From: Anastatus disparis
Lineage: Eukaryota > Arthropoda > Insecta > Hymenoptera > Eupelmidae
Length of the DNA: 64,000 nucleotides
Assembly: GCA_017163975.1 (NCBI GenBank)
Contig: JAFFSR010000220.1
Location: 11,426,001-11,490,000 of the forward strand
Direction of reading: 5' to 3'
The first letter of the stretch is position 1; each line of letters opens with the position of its first letter. The notes beneath the pieces were generated by a model, which had not been told where the DNA came from, did not search any database, and worked only from the letters and a program-made list of their open reading frames with translations. Positions 24,228 through 36,800 of the stretch are shown here, piece after piece. The position numbers were made by a program, and so were the translations under genes.

Positions 24228-27200
24228 ATAATAATTTTCATACAAATATCTAAAATGTTTTATCAAATATTCGATAAACGTTTAAATAATTTCAAATTTT
24301 TGAATTAATCTCATACACATGAATCGTAACATACGACCTAAATTATAAACCATTGTGAAATTTCAATCAAGCCAATATAATTCGCAATAGAACGTAGCAC
24401 CTCTCCTGACATACCTCTGTGACATTTTCTCTTAATAAAGGTATATATACAATCAAGCGACCCCAATTTTCCACATTTATATACTACGTCTCTTTGGTCA
24501 TCCACCCACGTTAACACTAGCATATACCAAAGATAGATAGAAAGATGTCCAACATGTGTGTTTTTAGAAGAAAAAAAAAGGGATATAACATGTATATATA
24601 TACGTGTGCAAAAGCTTGAACCCTATATAAACTTCAAGCGACATGAAATTTCACTGGGTTCATTCTATTTTAATCTCAGCGACCGCTAGAATTACTATAT
24701 ATATATATCGTTCTATATATCCACTGTGCACGTTGTGTGTGTATATAAAGTGCACTCAAAAGAAGGAGGGTTTTTTAAACCGAGGTCGCTGAATAAACAT
24801 CGTTGCGGTATTGAGAATTTTTATTTTGTTTTTATTTTTTTCCATATTTTTTTTCTTGTTTACTTTGTTCTATATACCATAGACAGATTTTTTATGCTCT
24901 TGCACGGATGATGCACTTTTTCACTTAGCTTCTCTAGTGTTCGATGTATTTTTGAAAGCTTGTATTTTTATCAGGGATGAAATGGCCATTTTACACGTCG
25001 AGTTTTAGCGAGGAATGATAAAGACTAAAACGATTTTTGTTTAATAGGATAAAAAGGTGTATTTCAATAAGAGCTAATGCAGATTTAATAATCCTATTAA
25101 AACGAAGTAATTGTGTATAAATTTTATAAAATCTTTTTGGCTTAATAATACAAAATACAATTGAAATAATTAACTTAAACTTTCAATTTAATAATAGAAA
25201 TAATGTGAGATTTTTAATTTATGTATTTGGATTTCGAAGCCAAAAAAGCGAATTTGAAAATAATAAATAGAACTTAATATTTTAACGAATGAAGTTTAAA
25301 AATCGATCAATATTTCAACAAAAAACAGCCTTTAGTGCAACGAAAACTAATAAAAAAATTTTTCAGAATCTCAGCAAACGCGCTTTTTGACTTCTACCCA
25401 CACATGAAACGTGCGTATGCACGCACGTGCACTCACCCACACACATTCGCTTACTTTAAGTAGCTATACGATCCTTCACATGCTAGAAGGAAAAGTGCTG
25501 CGGAATATAAAGGACGCATTAACTTAAATCCTGGCACTAGCTGCACCTATAACTATATTATATATTCTCCACGTGCCTCTTTACCACTAAACTTTAGTTT
25601 TTTTTTCCTCTCGCTCTCTCATTCTCATACTTATACCTTTTTTTTCCTGATGTGTAAGTATATGCAGTTAAATGCTCCCCTCTTGCATGTCCCTTCTCTT
25701 TTTTTTATGAAGGTTTTCAAATCAGGTATAATCCATCTGCGGCGCATATGTTGGACACACGACGTTTTAGTACAATGTCTTGTGAAATTGTTCGACATCA
25801 CGAGAAAGAGAGAAAGTTGACCTTTTCTATTATGGCTACTTCATAATTTAGCTCTCTCGATTACCTTTTTTTTCTTCTCTTTACGAAGCACTTTTCTCTA
25901 GTGCAATATATATTTAACATTGAATTAATATTGTTATTTTTATGTAGGATAAAATATACAGTCGAAATTTATCATCAATGTTTTTACTCAGCTTAATAAT
26001 CTAATATATTATTTACCTGTAAGGATCAATAAAAAAAATTTAATCAATAATAAAGTTTATAATTTATTTAAAAAATGTTTTTATCTAATATTAGAGTAAA
26101 AATGTTTTTACAGTAATATTAGAATATCACTCCTTTCATTTACTTGAAATACAAGGTTCATTAAAAAAAATTTTCTCAAGAAAATTGGTAAAAAGTTAAA
26201 GAATATTTTATGAAAACTATCTTGAAAGTTATGATGAACCAAGGGAGACCTCAAGTAATAAGGTAAAAATAACTTCGACAACTATACGACACTAAAAACT
26301 GTTGTAATATTCCACAAATTTTGATCATGTCAATTTTTACATACTCCAGAAGCTCCCCAGGTCTTACCGTAAATTTTTTTCAAATTTTCTTTTTTTTTTT
26401 AAATTTTCATCTTGCACACAAATGACGTGCTCTAGAAAAAAGTTTCTTTTTTCGTTTTAAGAAAGAAAAGAAACCTTGTAAAAATCCTTTCTTTGAAAAT
26501 AAAAAAAAAAGAAACAACCTCTCACTTGCCTGTGGCTAACTTTTATATGAAACGAGCGTCATAAAAGTATTTTCCACTTTAAATACAAAAAAAAAGTACG
26601 CGCATAAGTGTGTGCACGTGGTTTTTTTCTTTCAGAACATTATTAAAGCTTTAAGGATGCTACTTTAAGTTACAAAACGTGAAAGGTCAACTGGGTTTAG
26701 ATTACGTGTATATCCTTTTTTTGTTCTGCGTAAACTACTCACTTAAATGTGTTGGTTTTTTATAAATTTGTAAATTAAATTTATACGTCGATTTTGTTAA
26801 TATATTTTTGAATAATAATTAATATTCATATTGTTTTTTATATCTGCTTTTTGAAAGAAGATTATGTTTTTATTAATATTTGTTTATCAGCAAAGTAAAG
26901 CAGATGACAGTAATAAAAACAAATTTTAATCAAAATAAAGTCATTTCATATTAAATTTATTTATTGATCAGCATTAATATTTAACCGTGAATGAAAAGCG
27001 TTTATTTATAAATAAACTTATAATTTCAATTTATAAATTGAAAATTTCATGCAAAAATTAAAAATATGTTTTCCTTTTTGTCAATTCGGCCGGATAATAA
27101 TATTTTGTCAATTTTAAAGTAATATGTTTTATATATGTTTTTGACGCATGAAAATGTATTTTTAATTAAATTTTTGTTACGAAAACAGTTTAAATAATGC

Positions 27201-28584
27201 GCGTGGTTATGAATGTACTTAAATAAGTTAATTAATTTTAATGATGTTTTCTCAATAAACACAAAATGTTATGAATTTTATAAAAATGATGAAAATTTTA
27301 TTTTATTTAAAATTTAATAAAATATTGCATTGAATTATTGTAACATCTTTCAATATTTTTTCTGTTTTTATAATTGTAAATATCTACTAATTAAAATATT
27401 AGTTTTTTTCTAATAAACATATTATTTTTATAATTTAACTTTACAAGCATTTTCACTTGTTACGACTGAAAATTCAATTTATTTAATAAATAGCGTTAGT
27501 ATTGAAAAACCGAAATTCATTTCGTTAATATCTGTAACCAATAAAAATTTACTAATAAAACTGCCCATAACCATAAAAGATAAATATTAATTTATTTATA
27601 ACCGCAACAATAAAATCATAAAAATCAAATCAATGAAATTAAAAAATAAAAATAAAATCAAAATCAGAAAAAACATTATCAAAAACTATTCGAAAAATTT
27701 TGCAGACTAAGAAATAAGAAAAGAAATAGAGACTAAACATGAAGAGAATAGTCGAGAGTTTCCTCTTTTTTTGGTATAACATATACTCCCTTGGAAAGAA
27801 TTCGCTTGAGATTCCAAGCGACGCAATGACAATTCTGCAGTAGCATCTTCTCTCGCTCATATGTAGGTACGTGTATATATACAAGCATATAACAGTATAT
27901 ATGGTATATTCCCCCAGAAGGTGCAATATCGTTTAATGTCTCCAAGGTATTGAGGTACAAGTGAGAAAATTTATACAACTAAGGTGGACGATGCTTGAAG
28001 TTTTATCCATAAACGTTAAATCGTTTGGAAAGATTGTTTTATTATATAAATTAATAAAATAGTTCCATGAGTAATATTAGAAAAACACTTTGGTAATACT
28101 ACATTTTTCTTTAATTAAATACCTTTTAAACATATATAACTAATATACTTTCTTCTATTTTCTCCAAACAAAATTTAATCCCGTATGCAATTCAATCGTA
28201 ATTTTTATATTGAATTTTATTTCGTCTCGTGAAAGTGCGTCTCCGGAATATATCGTTTCTATATTGATCGGAACAAATAATCCAAAGAGAGGTATTATCT
28301 GGTAAACATGAAAATTTGTAATAAAAGATTCTATTCAAGTTCCTCATACGTTCATTTCTCTGTTCATCGAGATAATACAACATCGTCTAGAAATTTTATC
28401 TGAAGCAATAAATTTCAAAATTAATTTTATTTCTTTGTTTGAAAGTAATCGTAAATTTTACAAAATATGCATTATTTTGGAAAATGTTATAAGATTTCTT
28501 TGCAGTTTTATATTTTTTATTCAAAAAAATTTATTAGTTTTTTAAGATTTCAAATATTACAGTTTTATTTACAAATTATATATA
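24228..28584. other. Gene-free AT-rich DNA
   Basis: No gene is seen. GC-richer patches lie at 24340-24530, 25380-25560 (containing CGTGCGTATGCACGCACG) and 25720-25860 and could be regulatory. (TA)n lies at about 24697-24708. A 27-bp tandem duplication is at 26071-26123. Open frames around 27.6-28.4 kb on the minus strand are low-complexity and lack domain signals. Confidence 0.5.
26071..26123. repeat. 27-bp unit, two tandem copies
   Basis: AAAAATGTTTTTA followed by a short variable stretch and TAATATTAGA occurs twice with a 27-bp period, starting at 26071 and 26098. Confidence 0.7.
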
Positions 28585-29003
28585 CATAGTCAAAATTTCT
28601 ATCTGAAATTTAATGCATGTAATAGAAGCAAATTTCAAATATGTATATCAAAAATTTTAAATGAGAACGAAATTTAATGAACATGTGACCAAAACGTAAA
28701 TTAGTTAGTATGTGCATAAGAGCCGGTGAGTGACTCCGTCGCTGATTAGCATTACAAAATAGCATAAATATAGCGATTTAAAGAAGAATAAAAAAAACAC
28801 ATTTATTTTTATTTATAATTACATGATAGCATATGAATTTTCCATTAAATTTTATAAACTGCCAATCATATTTTATACACATGTTAACTAATTTATGTTT
28901 TGGTTACATGTTCATTAAATTCCATTATTTAAAGTTTATTTAAAGTTTTTGATTTATAAGCTTGAAATTTTTTTCCATTACATTATCTAAAATTTCACTA
29001 CAT
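28585..29003. mobile_element. ~420-bp long-inverted-repeat element containing a SINE tail fragment
   Basis: The left arm (about 28585-28712) and right arm (about 28879-29003) are reverse complements with scattered differences. The best-preserved part is TTAATGAACATGTGACCAAA (28671-28690) against its inverse within 28895-28923. Further out AAATTTCAAAT and TCAAAAATTTTAAAT pair with the inverse of 28930-28977. The centre (28713-28878) includes the last ~60 bp of the SINE family seen at 11, 20 and 30 kb. The object could be a MITE that took a SINE insertion, or an inverted duplication with a SINE at the turn. Transcribed, it would fold into a long double-stranded RNA. No transposase is present. 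Confidence 0.7.
28726..28783 (+). mobile_element. SINE 3'-end fragment (copy 5)
   Basis: GACTCCGTCGCTGATTAGCAT followed by TACAAAATAGCATAAATATAGCG and TTTAAA matches the 3' body of the tRNA-derived SINEs at 11.4, 20.46 and 30.13 kb. The tRNA-like head is absent, as in a 5'-truncated insertion. An A-rich stretch follows. Confidence 0.75.
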
Positions 29004-30124
29004 TTTTAATAGTGTACTATTTATTCTAAAATACTATTATTTAAATTAATATTACTAATAATTCGAATCAATACCAACTCGTCAAATAACATAATAAAAA
29101 AAGGAATTTTTTCTCCGAAATAAGTAAAGGTATATTTAAAATCGTAAAACTTATCTATTCCACGTTAAACGTTACACGTAGGTACATAAATACACGTACC
29201 AGCACTTGATGTGTATATACACAGAAACGAGTACGACGGAGATTGAACTACCTAAACGGAAGTTGCGGCCTGTTCAGGAGACCGGTCAGTGATATCAGTC
29301 TTCGTATATAGCAGTTCAACTACTATTCGTCTTTTTCTATATATACATCTTCTACTTTTTTTCCCACGAGTACGAGACTTACAGACGTGAGGGTGTTTTT
29401 AATTCTGTTTCCTCCTTTCTTACTTTTTTTCGGGCTATCTTCTTATGTCTCTGCTGCTGTTACTGTTTTTTTTCTTTTTTTTCTTCTTTTTTTGTCTATG
29501 GATGGTCTACCTCATTCTATATGTGAGCTGGTGAAATGGTCCAAAAGGATGTTGTCTGTGTGAGGAGTGATAAAGAAGCAAAATAAAAAAAGAAAATATA
29601 GGTTATGGAGTTGTAAATAATACTGTTAATGTTAATAGTTAATATCGAAAAGGTTAATAAACGCTAGTAACAATAAGAAAAAAAATTTTGAACGTGGGAT
29701 GAAGACTTAATGTTTGTCTTCTAGTTTCTTTTGAATAATGCCTTTGTGTTGATTTAGATAAATTGCAGACATATTTAAATTATTAATTGCGCTTTAGTGG
29801 GTGATAAATGGAATGTAAATCATGAATTTTTAATTGGACGGAAATTCGATGATTTAGTGGATGTACAAGAAACGTTAGCAATTTCGTGAAAAAAAGTATC
29901 TTAATTCTTAGAATGTATAAATAAATAATGAACTTTTCGGATGAAATAAAAATTTTATCCTCTTATTTCTCTTTGTTTCGTGTTTCTGATTTTGAAAAAA
30001 AGTTGATATTTTTATAAAAAGAAAGTTATTATTTATTGCTTGTGTTCATTAACTTTGGTATGTTTTTAATATTCATGAATGATTAGTTGCAATATTTGGT
30101 AATTGTTATTTTTTTTATTTTATT
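29004..30124. other. AT-rich DNA with one GC-richer island
   Basis: The patch 29170-29400 is less AT-rich (GGAAGTTGCGGCCTGTTCAG near 29261, GAGACCGGTCAGTGATATCAG near 29279) and contains two TCAGT initiator-like motifs. A CTGCTG/poly-T stretch lies at 29450-29490. A promoter or 5' leader exon is possible but no open frame supports it. The rest shows nothing. Confidence 0.4.
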
Positions 30125-30308
30125 TAACGTCGGTATATTTAAGCTATCATTGCGATGTTAATTAACGACGGAGGCCATTAGTGTGTTTATGAACAAAGCA
30201 TATGTAACATACAGTGGTGCTTGTATAAATCGGTCGAGACTGGGATTCGAACTCGGGACCTCGAGATTACGATTCCATCGTTCTATTGAATGAGCCACTG
30301 AGACCTCA
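30125..30308 (-). mobile_element. tRNA-derived SINE, copy 3 (minus strand)
   Basis: Read on the minus strand this copy starts GGTCTCAGTGGCTCATTCAA (A-box region). It has an anticodon-loop-like ATCGTAA, then GAGTTCGAATCCCAG (B-box), CCGATTTATACAAGCACCAC, CACTAATGGCCTCCGTCG, and the end ATATACCGACGTTAAAT with an A-rich tail running to lower coordinates. It has the same head and body as copies 1 and 2 with a few per cent to moderate divergence, and is full-length by comparison with them. Confidence 0.87.
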
Positions 30309-33300
30309 CAGTTGGTTTAATATTTCTTTTAGCATATTTATTTTTTCTGTACCAATTCTTCTTGAAACAATAGAAAAATATATTCAAAAAGGTTGTCCAA
30401 TTACGAAAAATTGATTCGATAGTTAGTTTGTTATCTCAGTTAATATTTTCTTTTACAATGGTAATTTTTTAAAAATCACAGTTTTTATATGTGAAATCAA
30501 AAAACCTTTTTTGTTTGATTTTCAAAAATAACATTTATTCTAAAAAGTTACAAAGCAAATAATAATTGTAGATATATCAATCCATCGATAAATAAAATTT
30601 TTAATTAACAATTTTATAAACGAAATAACGTTTATTTTTCAATATTCATTCAACTTTCAATAATAAAAATTTTCATCATATATAAAAATTCTCGTTATGA
30701 ACAGTTCAATAAAGACTTCATTATTTTGATAACTCATCTATTATCCACATTTTAATTTTCTTTCTTATCTACCAAACCTTCTGTTATTTTTTTCTCTTTC
30801 ACTTATATTCTGACCAATTTCCTGTATAACCTTTTTTTTCCTTCACAAAACTTCTATCGATTTTCTTATCAATTACTCTTCCAATCTTTCTTTGAGTCGT
30901 TCGTACTTTTTTACCCACTTCTTCATTTCCACTTGAACATTTCTTTTGTACTCATATTAGATTCTTTCGAGCCCTTTTAGCTACTTTATTGGATATACCT
31001 ATATATGTGTGTATGTGTGTATAACACACATTTGTAAGTGCGCAAAAGATTGTATACATATATATATGGGTTATAGTAAGAGGAAGGATTACTACTGTTG
31101 GCGCGAATGCATGTATGCCATTTGCACAGCCATAAACGTCGTCCGTGCGTTCCAGAAGGATGATTTCAGCGCTTTTAGGAAATGTGACATTTTCTTCTTT
31201 TTTTGTTATTTTACTTTTTTTTTCTTGTTTTTTTTTTTTTTTTTTGTTTTTTAACGTAGGAACGAAGCTTATGTGTCGAGCGGCAAGTGTAGTTTTGTCT
31301 TGTTGTAATGTCGCGCGGTGGGAAAACGAGAACATTTTTCTTGCGTAGCCTTTTTAAAGATTTGTCATGCCACGGAATTTCAAGTGTTTCCACCAACGCG
31401 AGATTTGTGTATCTGAAAAATGCTTGCACGTTTTTTTTTTGAGACTTACGTGTGACAGTAATTGTTTTCATATTAAAAAATTTAATAATTTTCTTCTTTT
31501 TATCATTTTTACTACTCCGTTAGAACAAAAGAATCTAATTAATTTAAATTACATAAAGAAAATTACTAAAAATCATCCTTTATACCTGAAGCATAAATTA
31601 AAACATGTGACAAGATTGCATTCGTTGAGCTTGTTAAGTTTAAAAATCAAAAATAAAATAAACGAATGATGTTTGTTAGTTTCATCAAGCCATAAAATTC
31701 AGAATGAATTTGAAATGATAAAAAAAACTGTACCGCATATCTTTATTAAAGGAAAATAACGAATGTTTTTTGCGATATACAAAAACGCAATTATTTTAAT
31801 AAAAGTGAAAGCTTTGATATGAAAAAAATTTTAAATACTATGATGCAAGTTTAAAAATTGACCTAATTTTTAACGAAGTCCCTTTTTCACTATAGGCTAC
31901 AATAAATACATATATATTGAAATAAAAAATTTTTTTCGTTTTTATTCACTAACTTTACTTTTACTGAAAGAAAAACTCGTTGAAAATTTCATATGTTATT
32001 TGCCAAGTAAGAGAAAATCCCATTTTCGCAAATAGAAAATAACAAATTTCAAGATCTTGTATAGCAAGAGTCTTGTCGAAGAATACAAGAAGGTCAATGT
32101 ACAATCGGTACAGTCATTTCAATCCCTTGCAAGAATCTATAGATGTATACGTATATATGAGAAATCTTTAAGAAAATCTAAAACACATGGAGTCATAAAA
32201 ACACGTAGACATTCGTTTTCAATCACCAACACAAGCTAAAAACTTTTTCCCTTGTATATACCGACTAAGGCAAAAATCTTCCTTCTTTTCTTGCAGCTCA
32301 CAAACATACCAAATTGTTGAAAAAAAAAAGAAAAGTACAGTTACATGAAAAAAGAAGAAGAAGAAGGTCGAGTGTCGTCTAGGGAGTCAAGATATAGGTA
32401 TAAGCTTCTACAATTTTGTATACGTGTATACCTTATACACACAAGACTATCTCTTTCTCTATCGTATACTTGATGTATGGCTGACACATGTGCGCTATAA
32501 GGGGTGTAACAACACTCCTGCAGTCTCGGACGAAAGTATATATATGGCTATGGCAATAAATGTTGCTAAGGTTACTTTTTCTGTGTATATATGTATACGT
32601 GAAGTTAAGTATATATAGGAAGTGATTTTAAGATTTCGGCGGTATTGGTAAAAAAATTTTCAATTTTATGTACATGCCGTACCTTTTTCCGACGCTAACG
32701 AGCTCAAATTTATAAATAGATTAAGAAAAAAGAAAAACACAATTTTGAAGGTTTATGACCTGGGTCATCGATACTTTTTAGATTTAAACGAAAATATTTT
32801 ATTTATTTTTAACTTGTTAATAAGAAAAAAAGGATACTACGTCATTTTTATGACAGCATCGTAATCGATGATTTATTTAAATTCTCATAATTCTTTTTAA
32901 TTGGGACCGACTTGCATTTTTGTGGTTAATGAACATATTTTTAGAAACTTCATTTTTTTAAGCTTTATTTTTAAGTTTGTTCAAATCATGTAATAAAAAT
33001 ATTGCATTGGAAATAGTTGAAGATTTTTAAATAATGAAGAAGTTTAACGCTTATTTTTAAATTCACTAAACTCGTAAAAGTATTTTCAAAATAAAATCTT
33101 TTAAATAATTTTATATTTTAATGTTAAATTTAAGACATTAGATGAAGATTCGAAAGAATATACGTTGGAAGAAAAAAGATAATAAACGAACCGATTGATG
33201 AAATTTCAAACAGTAGATGATATTTCAAAAAAAAGGGTACGAATGGAAATAAAAAAGCACGTAAAGGAAAATAAAATTTCCCGATAGCATTGAATTATTA

Positions 33301-33840
33301 AAAAAGAAAAAGTGAGCGGTCTGAGTGTAGCTATATTATATAAAAATTTCTGAACCTTTAAACCCTTTCTAAAGTAAAAAAAAAAATAATAAAACGTTTG
33401 ACTACACGGTTAAATAAAAATATCAAAAGAACTCGGCAACACTTTTCTTTTGATCAAAAAAAAGTCATAAAACGTAAAATAAAAATTCATTACTAATTCA
33501 AGAGACAGACAGACGCGTATAAAAACAATAGTACAAAAAAAAGCAAAAACTAAACAAAAAAATATCAACAACTCAAGTATTTTTCACCATGCACATCCTT
33601 TCTTTCAGCGCATATCATATCCTTTCCTTTTAAAGAACAAAAAAATATCCTCTTCTTGGCTCATCCTAAAATAACAAAGATTATTCATCTACGCACATAA
33701 CACACACTCGCGCACTCTCTCTCTTTTTCCTTCTTTTCTTCATCCCCTTCAAGGCTTCATTCTGAAGAGGCATTTAAATTATGCATCCAACGATAGAAGT
33801 TTATAGCAGTCCGTTTGTGCACTTGTTATTCACGTAAGGT

Positions 33841-33846
<6 letters not shown>
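30309..33846. other. Gene-free AT-rich DNA
   Basis: No gene is seen. A long poly-T/TTC tract at 31190-31252 produces the overlapping open frames on both strands at 30952-31471. A GAA tract lies at 32350-32368. GC-richer patches at 31080-31160, 31255-31400 and 32400-32560 have no recognisable exon. The rest is AT-rich filler. Confidence 0.5.

Positions 33847-33895
<49 letters not shown>
33847..33895. repeat. (TA)n microsatellite
   Basis: About 24 uninterrupted TA dinucleotides, the longest perfect dinucleotide array in the window. It encodes the Y/I repeat of an otherwise meaningless minus-strand frame. Confidence 0.95.
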
Positions 33896-33897
<2 letters not shown>

Positions 33898-36800
33898 ACA
33901 TACACAGATTTGACGCCTGAACAAAAGAGCCAACTTCGAAATAAACAACAAAGAGAAGTTGAACCTGAAAAGAAAGCTATACGTATATGTGTATATGAAA
34001 AAAGAAGAAGAAGAAAATAAACGCGTATCTTTTTCATCTTGATGTTAAATAGTCAGAAAAGACATAGAAATGTCTATAAGGCGCAAGGGAGCAAGGTAGT
34101 ACAAGAAGATGCAATATGCATAATGCATGGGCATGCGCATCCAGGGAAGCTAGTAACACATAAGTAATCAGACATTACCAACACTCCAAAATGTGTATGT
34201 ATATATAGAAAGGAAGACAGAGAGAGAAGAAGAGGGTGAGAAAGAGAGAGCGCTTGTGTCACGCTTATGACAAGGCGGTTGCTCAGTCAAAATTAAATTA
34301 TAAGTCGCGAATATGGCAGCGTAGATGTAATTTTCGAAGTAGAGACTTGAGAATTTTCGTGTATATATATATACGTAAAAGCGTGTGTTTGAGAATGGAA
34401 TTTTCTTCAAGATTTTGCTTTTACTTAACGGAATATGATCGTTTAAATAACGTTAAGTAAGAATGTTCTTCATGATAAAGTTAATTAACAGGATGGTTTA
34501 GTACCTTACAGAAAATTAAATTGACCTTTTTTGAATTGTTTAAATAAATTTTAATGAGAAATTTAAATAAAATTAAGAGCTTGCATAAGAATAAATTTAT
34601 TAAATGTTTAATTAATTATTTAACAAATTTGTTCAACAAAGATATAATGAAATTTAGTTAAAATTTATTTTAACACTAGAGCTATAAATTTTTTAAACCT
34701 TTTTTTCTGCCACAAGTTGGGAGCAACTTTATTTAGAAAAAAATAATCAATAGTTGAAGAACACATGTTTAACATTTTATTAAGCACGTACATAATTTTT
34801 ATCACAATGTATTACAGTTTAAAAGAGATATAAATATTTTTGTTTCAAGCATTTTAAAATAGTAATAAAATTTAACAATTAAAATTAAAAAAAAAGAAGA
34901 TACTTGAGAAATTTGAAAATCTTTATTATTTCGAAAATATATTGTAAAAGTTAACATACAATAGGTCCAAAGTTAAAATCGTCTACAATACTCTTTCAAC
35001 AATGTCCTTTCTAACTCAAGAAGAGCTAAAGAAGAGCTAAAGCTCAAGTATACGATCTTTACATGTGCTCTTATACGGACTAGTTTTTCACTCTCTCTCT
35101 CTCTCTTGTCGACTTTTTAAGGGGGTATTGTATACCACATATATCCTTCTCTTAAGAAAGCTCTTTTTGAAAACTGTATGTGGAACCACGAGTGCGGGAA
35201 ATTCAAAGTTTTTGAAAGATGACCCAAGGGACTTTTCTTTAAGATGTATATATATACATATATACACATCTTTTTGTTCATAGAAAAGAAAAGTTTTTGG
35301 AGGTATAAGGTGGCATTTTTAACTTGAGAAATTGCTGTGCATCCGTCTGCGTTAATCATGCGATTCTCTTTTTTTTCCTCAACTTTTTTACACGCTTACA
35401 TTTATAGTTTTAGTAAAGCTCCCCTTGTAACCACATTCCTTAAAGCTTCAAATCTTCTCGAGCTTTTTTTCGTTCTATACATTGAAAATCTTTTCTTTAT
35501 ATCTTCTTTTCTTTGCGATTTTCTCGTGTTCTACATTTTGCGTTTGTCTATATACATTTGCATTTTTGAATTTACATCTTATTCGAAAAATATTTTTCAA
35601 GTCTATACTTTACGATGGCTTATCTTGATCATTTTTGAAAAACTTGAGCATTTTTATGATTGCAAAAAAATCAATAAATTTTAGATATTTACTTTACGAT
35701 CTGAAAATTTTATGCAAAATCATGAAAGTATTTTTAATGGATAATATTGATTTAAATTTTCGTGGAAAAAAAAGTTTCTCATGTAAATTTTATTAATTTG
35801 AATAGATTTTTTAATTAACACTTTACTTCTTTTTCATTTAAACGCGAAGAATTCCTTTGTCGCCTAAATGAATATTCATTTTCATGAGAAATTTTTTTTT
35901 TTTTCAAATGAAATCTTTTTCAGCTTACATTTTTACTATTTTTATATTCGAAAAAAGTTTTTAATGAAACGAGCTGCTGCGGTCTGGTATTACAGTTGTG
36001 TGGATATTTTTTTAACTTCAAAAATGTACGATACAACTTTTAAAAACTTGATTAATTCAACTCCAAATTTTCTATTTCAAGTCTTGTGTAATAAAATGAA
36101 AAAATAAAATGTGCTTACGGCAAATTTAAAAAAACATTTTCTGCGCATTTCTTTCCATACTTGAAAAACCAATCAATAGTAGTTTCTTTTTACAAATCAA
36201 AATAAAACCTCACATTCCTACAGTATGTCATTTTAAGTACCAAATATATTATTCTACCTCTAAAATATTGAATATTTATACAAACTCTACACTGCATTTC
36301 ATTATATTTCAAAATAATACAGTATAATATCCATAAAACGATCGTTATACCACGACGTAAAACCATATCCATACGATTATAAATCCACAATAAAACAAAA
36401 CAATTTAAAAAGGCATTAAAAATCATTCGCGATGCAAATACTAGAAATCCAACAACAACAAAATCTCAAATTTTACATATATCTCCACCCCCCAAGTTTT
36501 TGTTGATCAAACTTTCATCTCGCTTTGCGGATTGCTCGTAAACGTGAAAATTTTAACGTTGAACTGAACAATGTATATATAACGGCGTAAGAGAAAAAAA
36601 AATGAAAAAAAAATGAAAGAGAGAGAGTAATAGTGCATAGGGATGAATGTCCGGCCATTAAAGCACGTATATAGCGCATACAGTCAGTTTCTCTCTTAAC
36701 AGAAGAAAAGTGGAATATAAAAATATTGGGAAAAAAAAGGAACGTTTGTGTGTGTACGTATAGTTATAACGGGTGGCAATTTTGCAAAATTTATTAACGT

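Noticed and set aside
30952..31471. Overlapping frames of 127, 86, 81 and 67 codons on both strands
   Set aside because: All are created by one long T/A-run tract (31190-31252); K-rich on one strand and F-rich on the other.
35337..35684. 115-codon plus-strand frame with hydrophobic stretches
   Set aside because: Hydrophobicity comes from T-rich sequence; no membrane-protein pattern with loops or charged caps, and no splice or promoter context.
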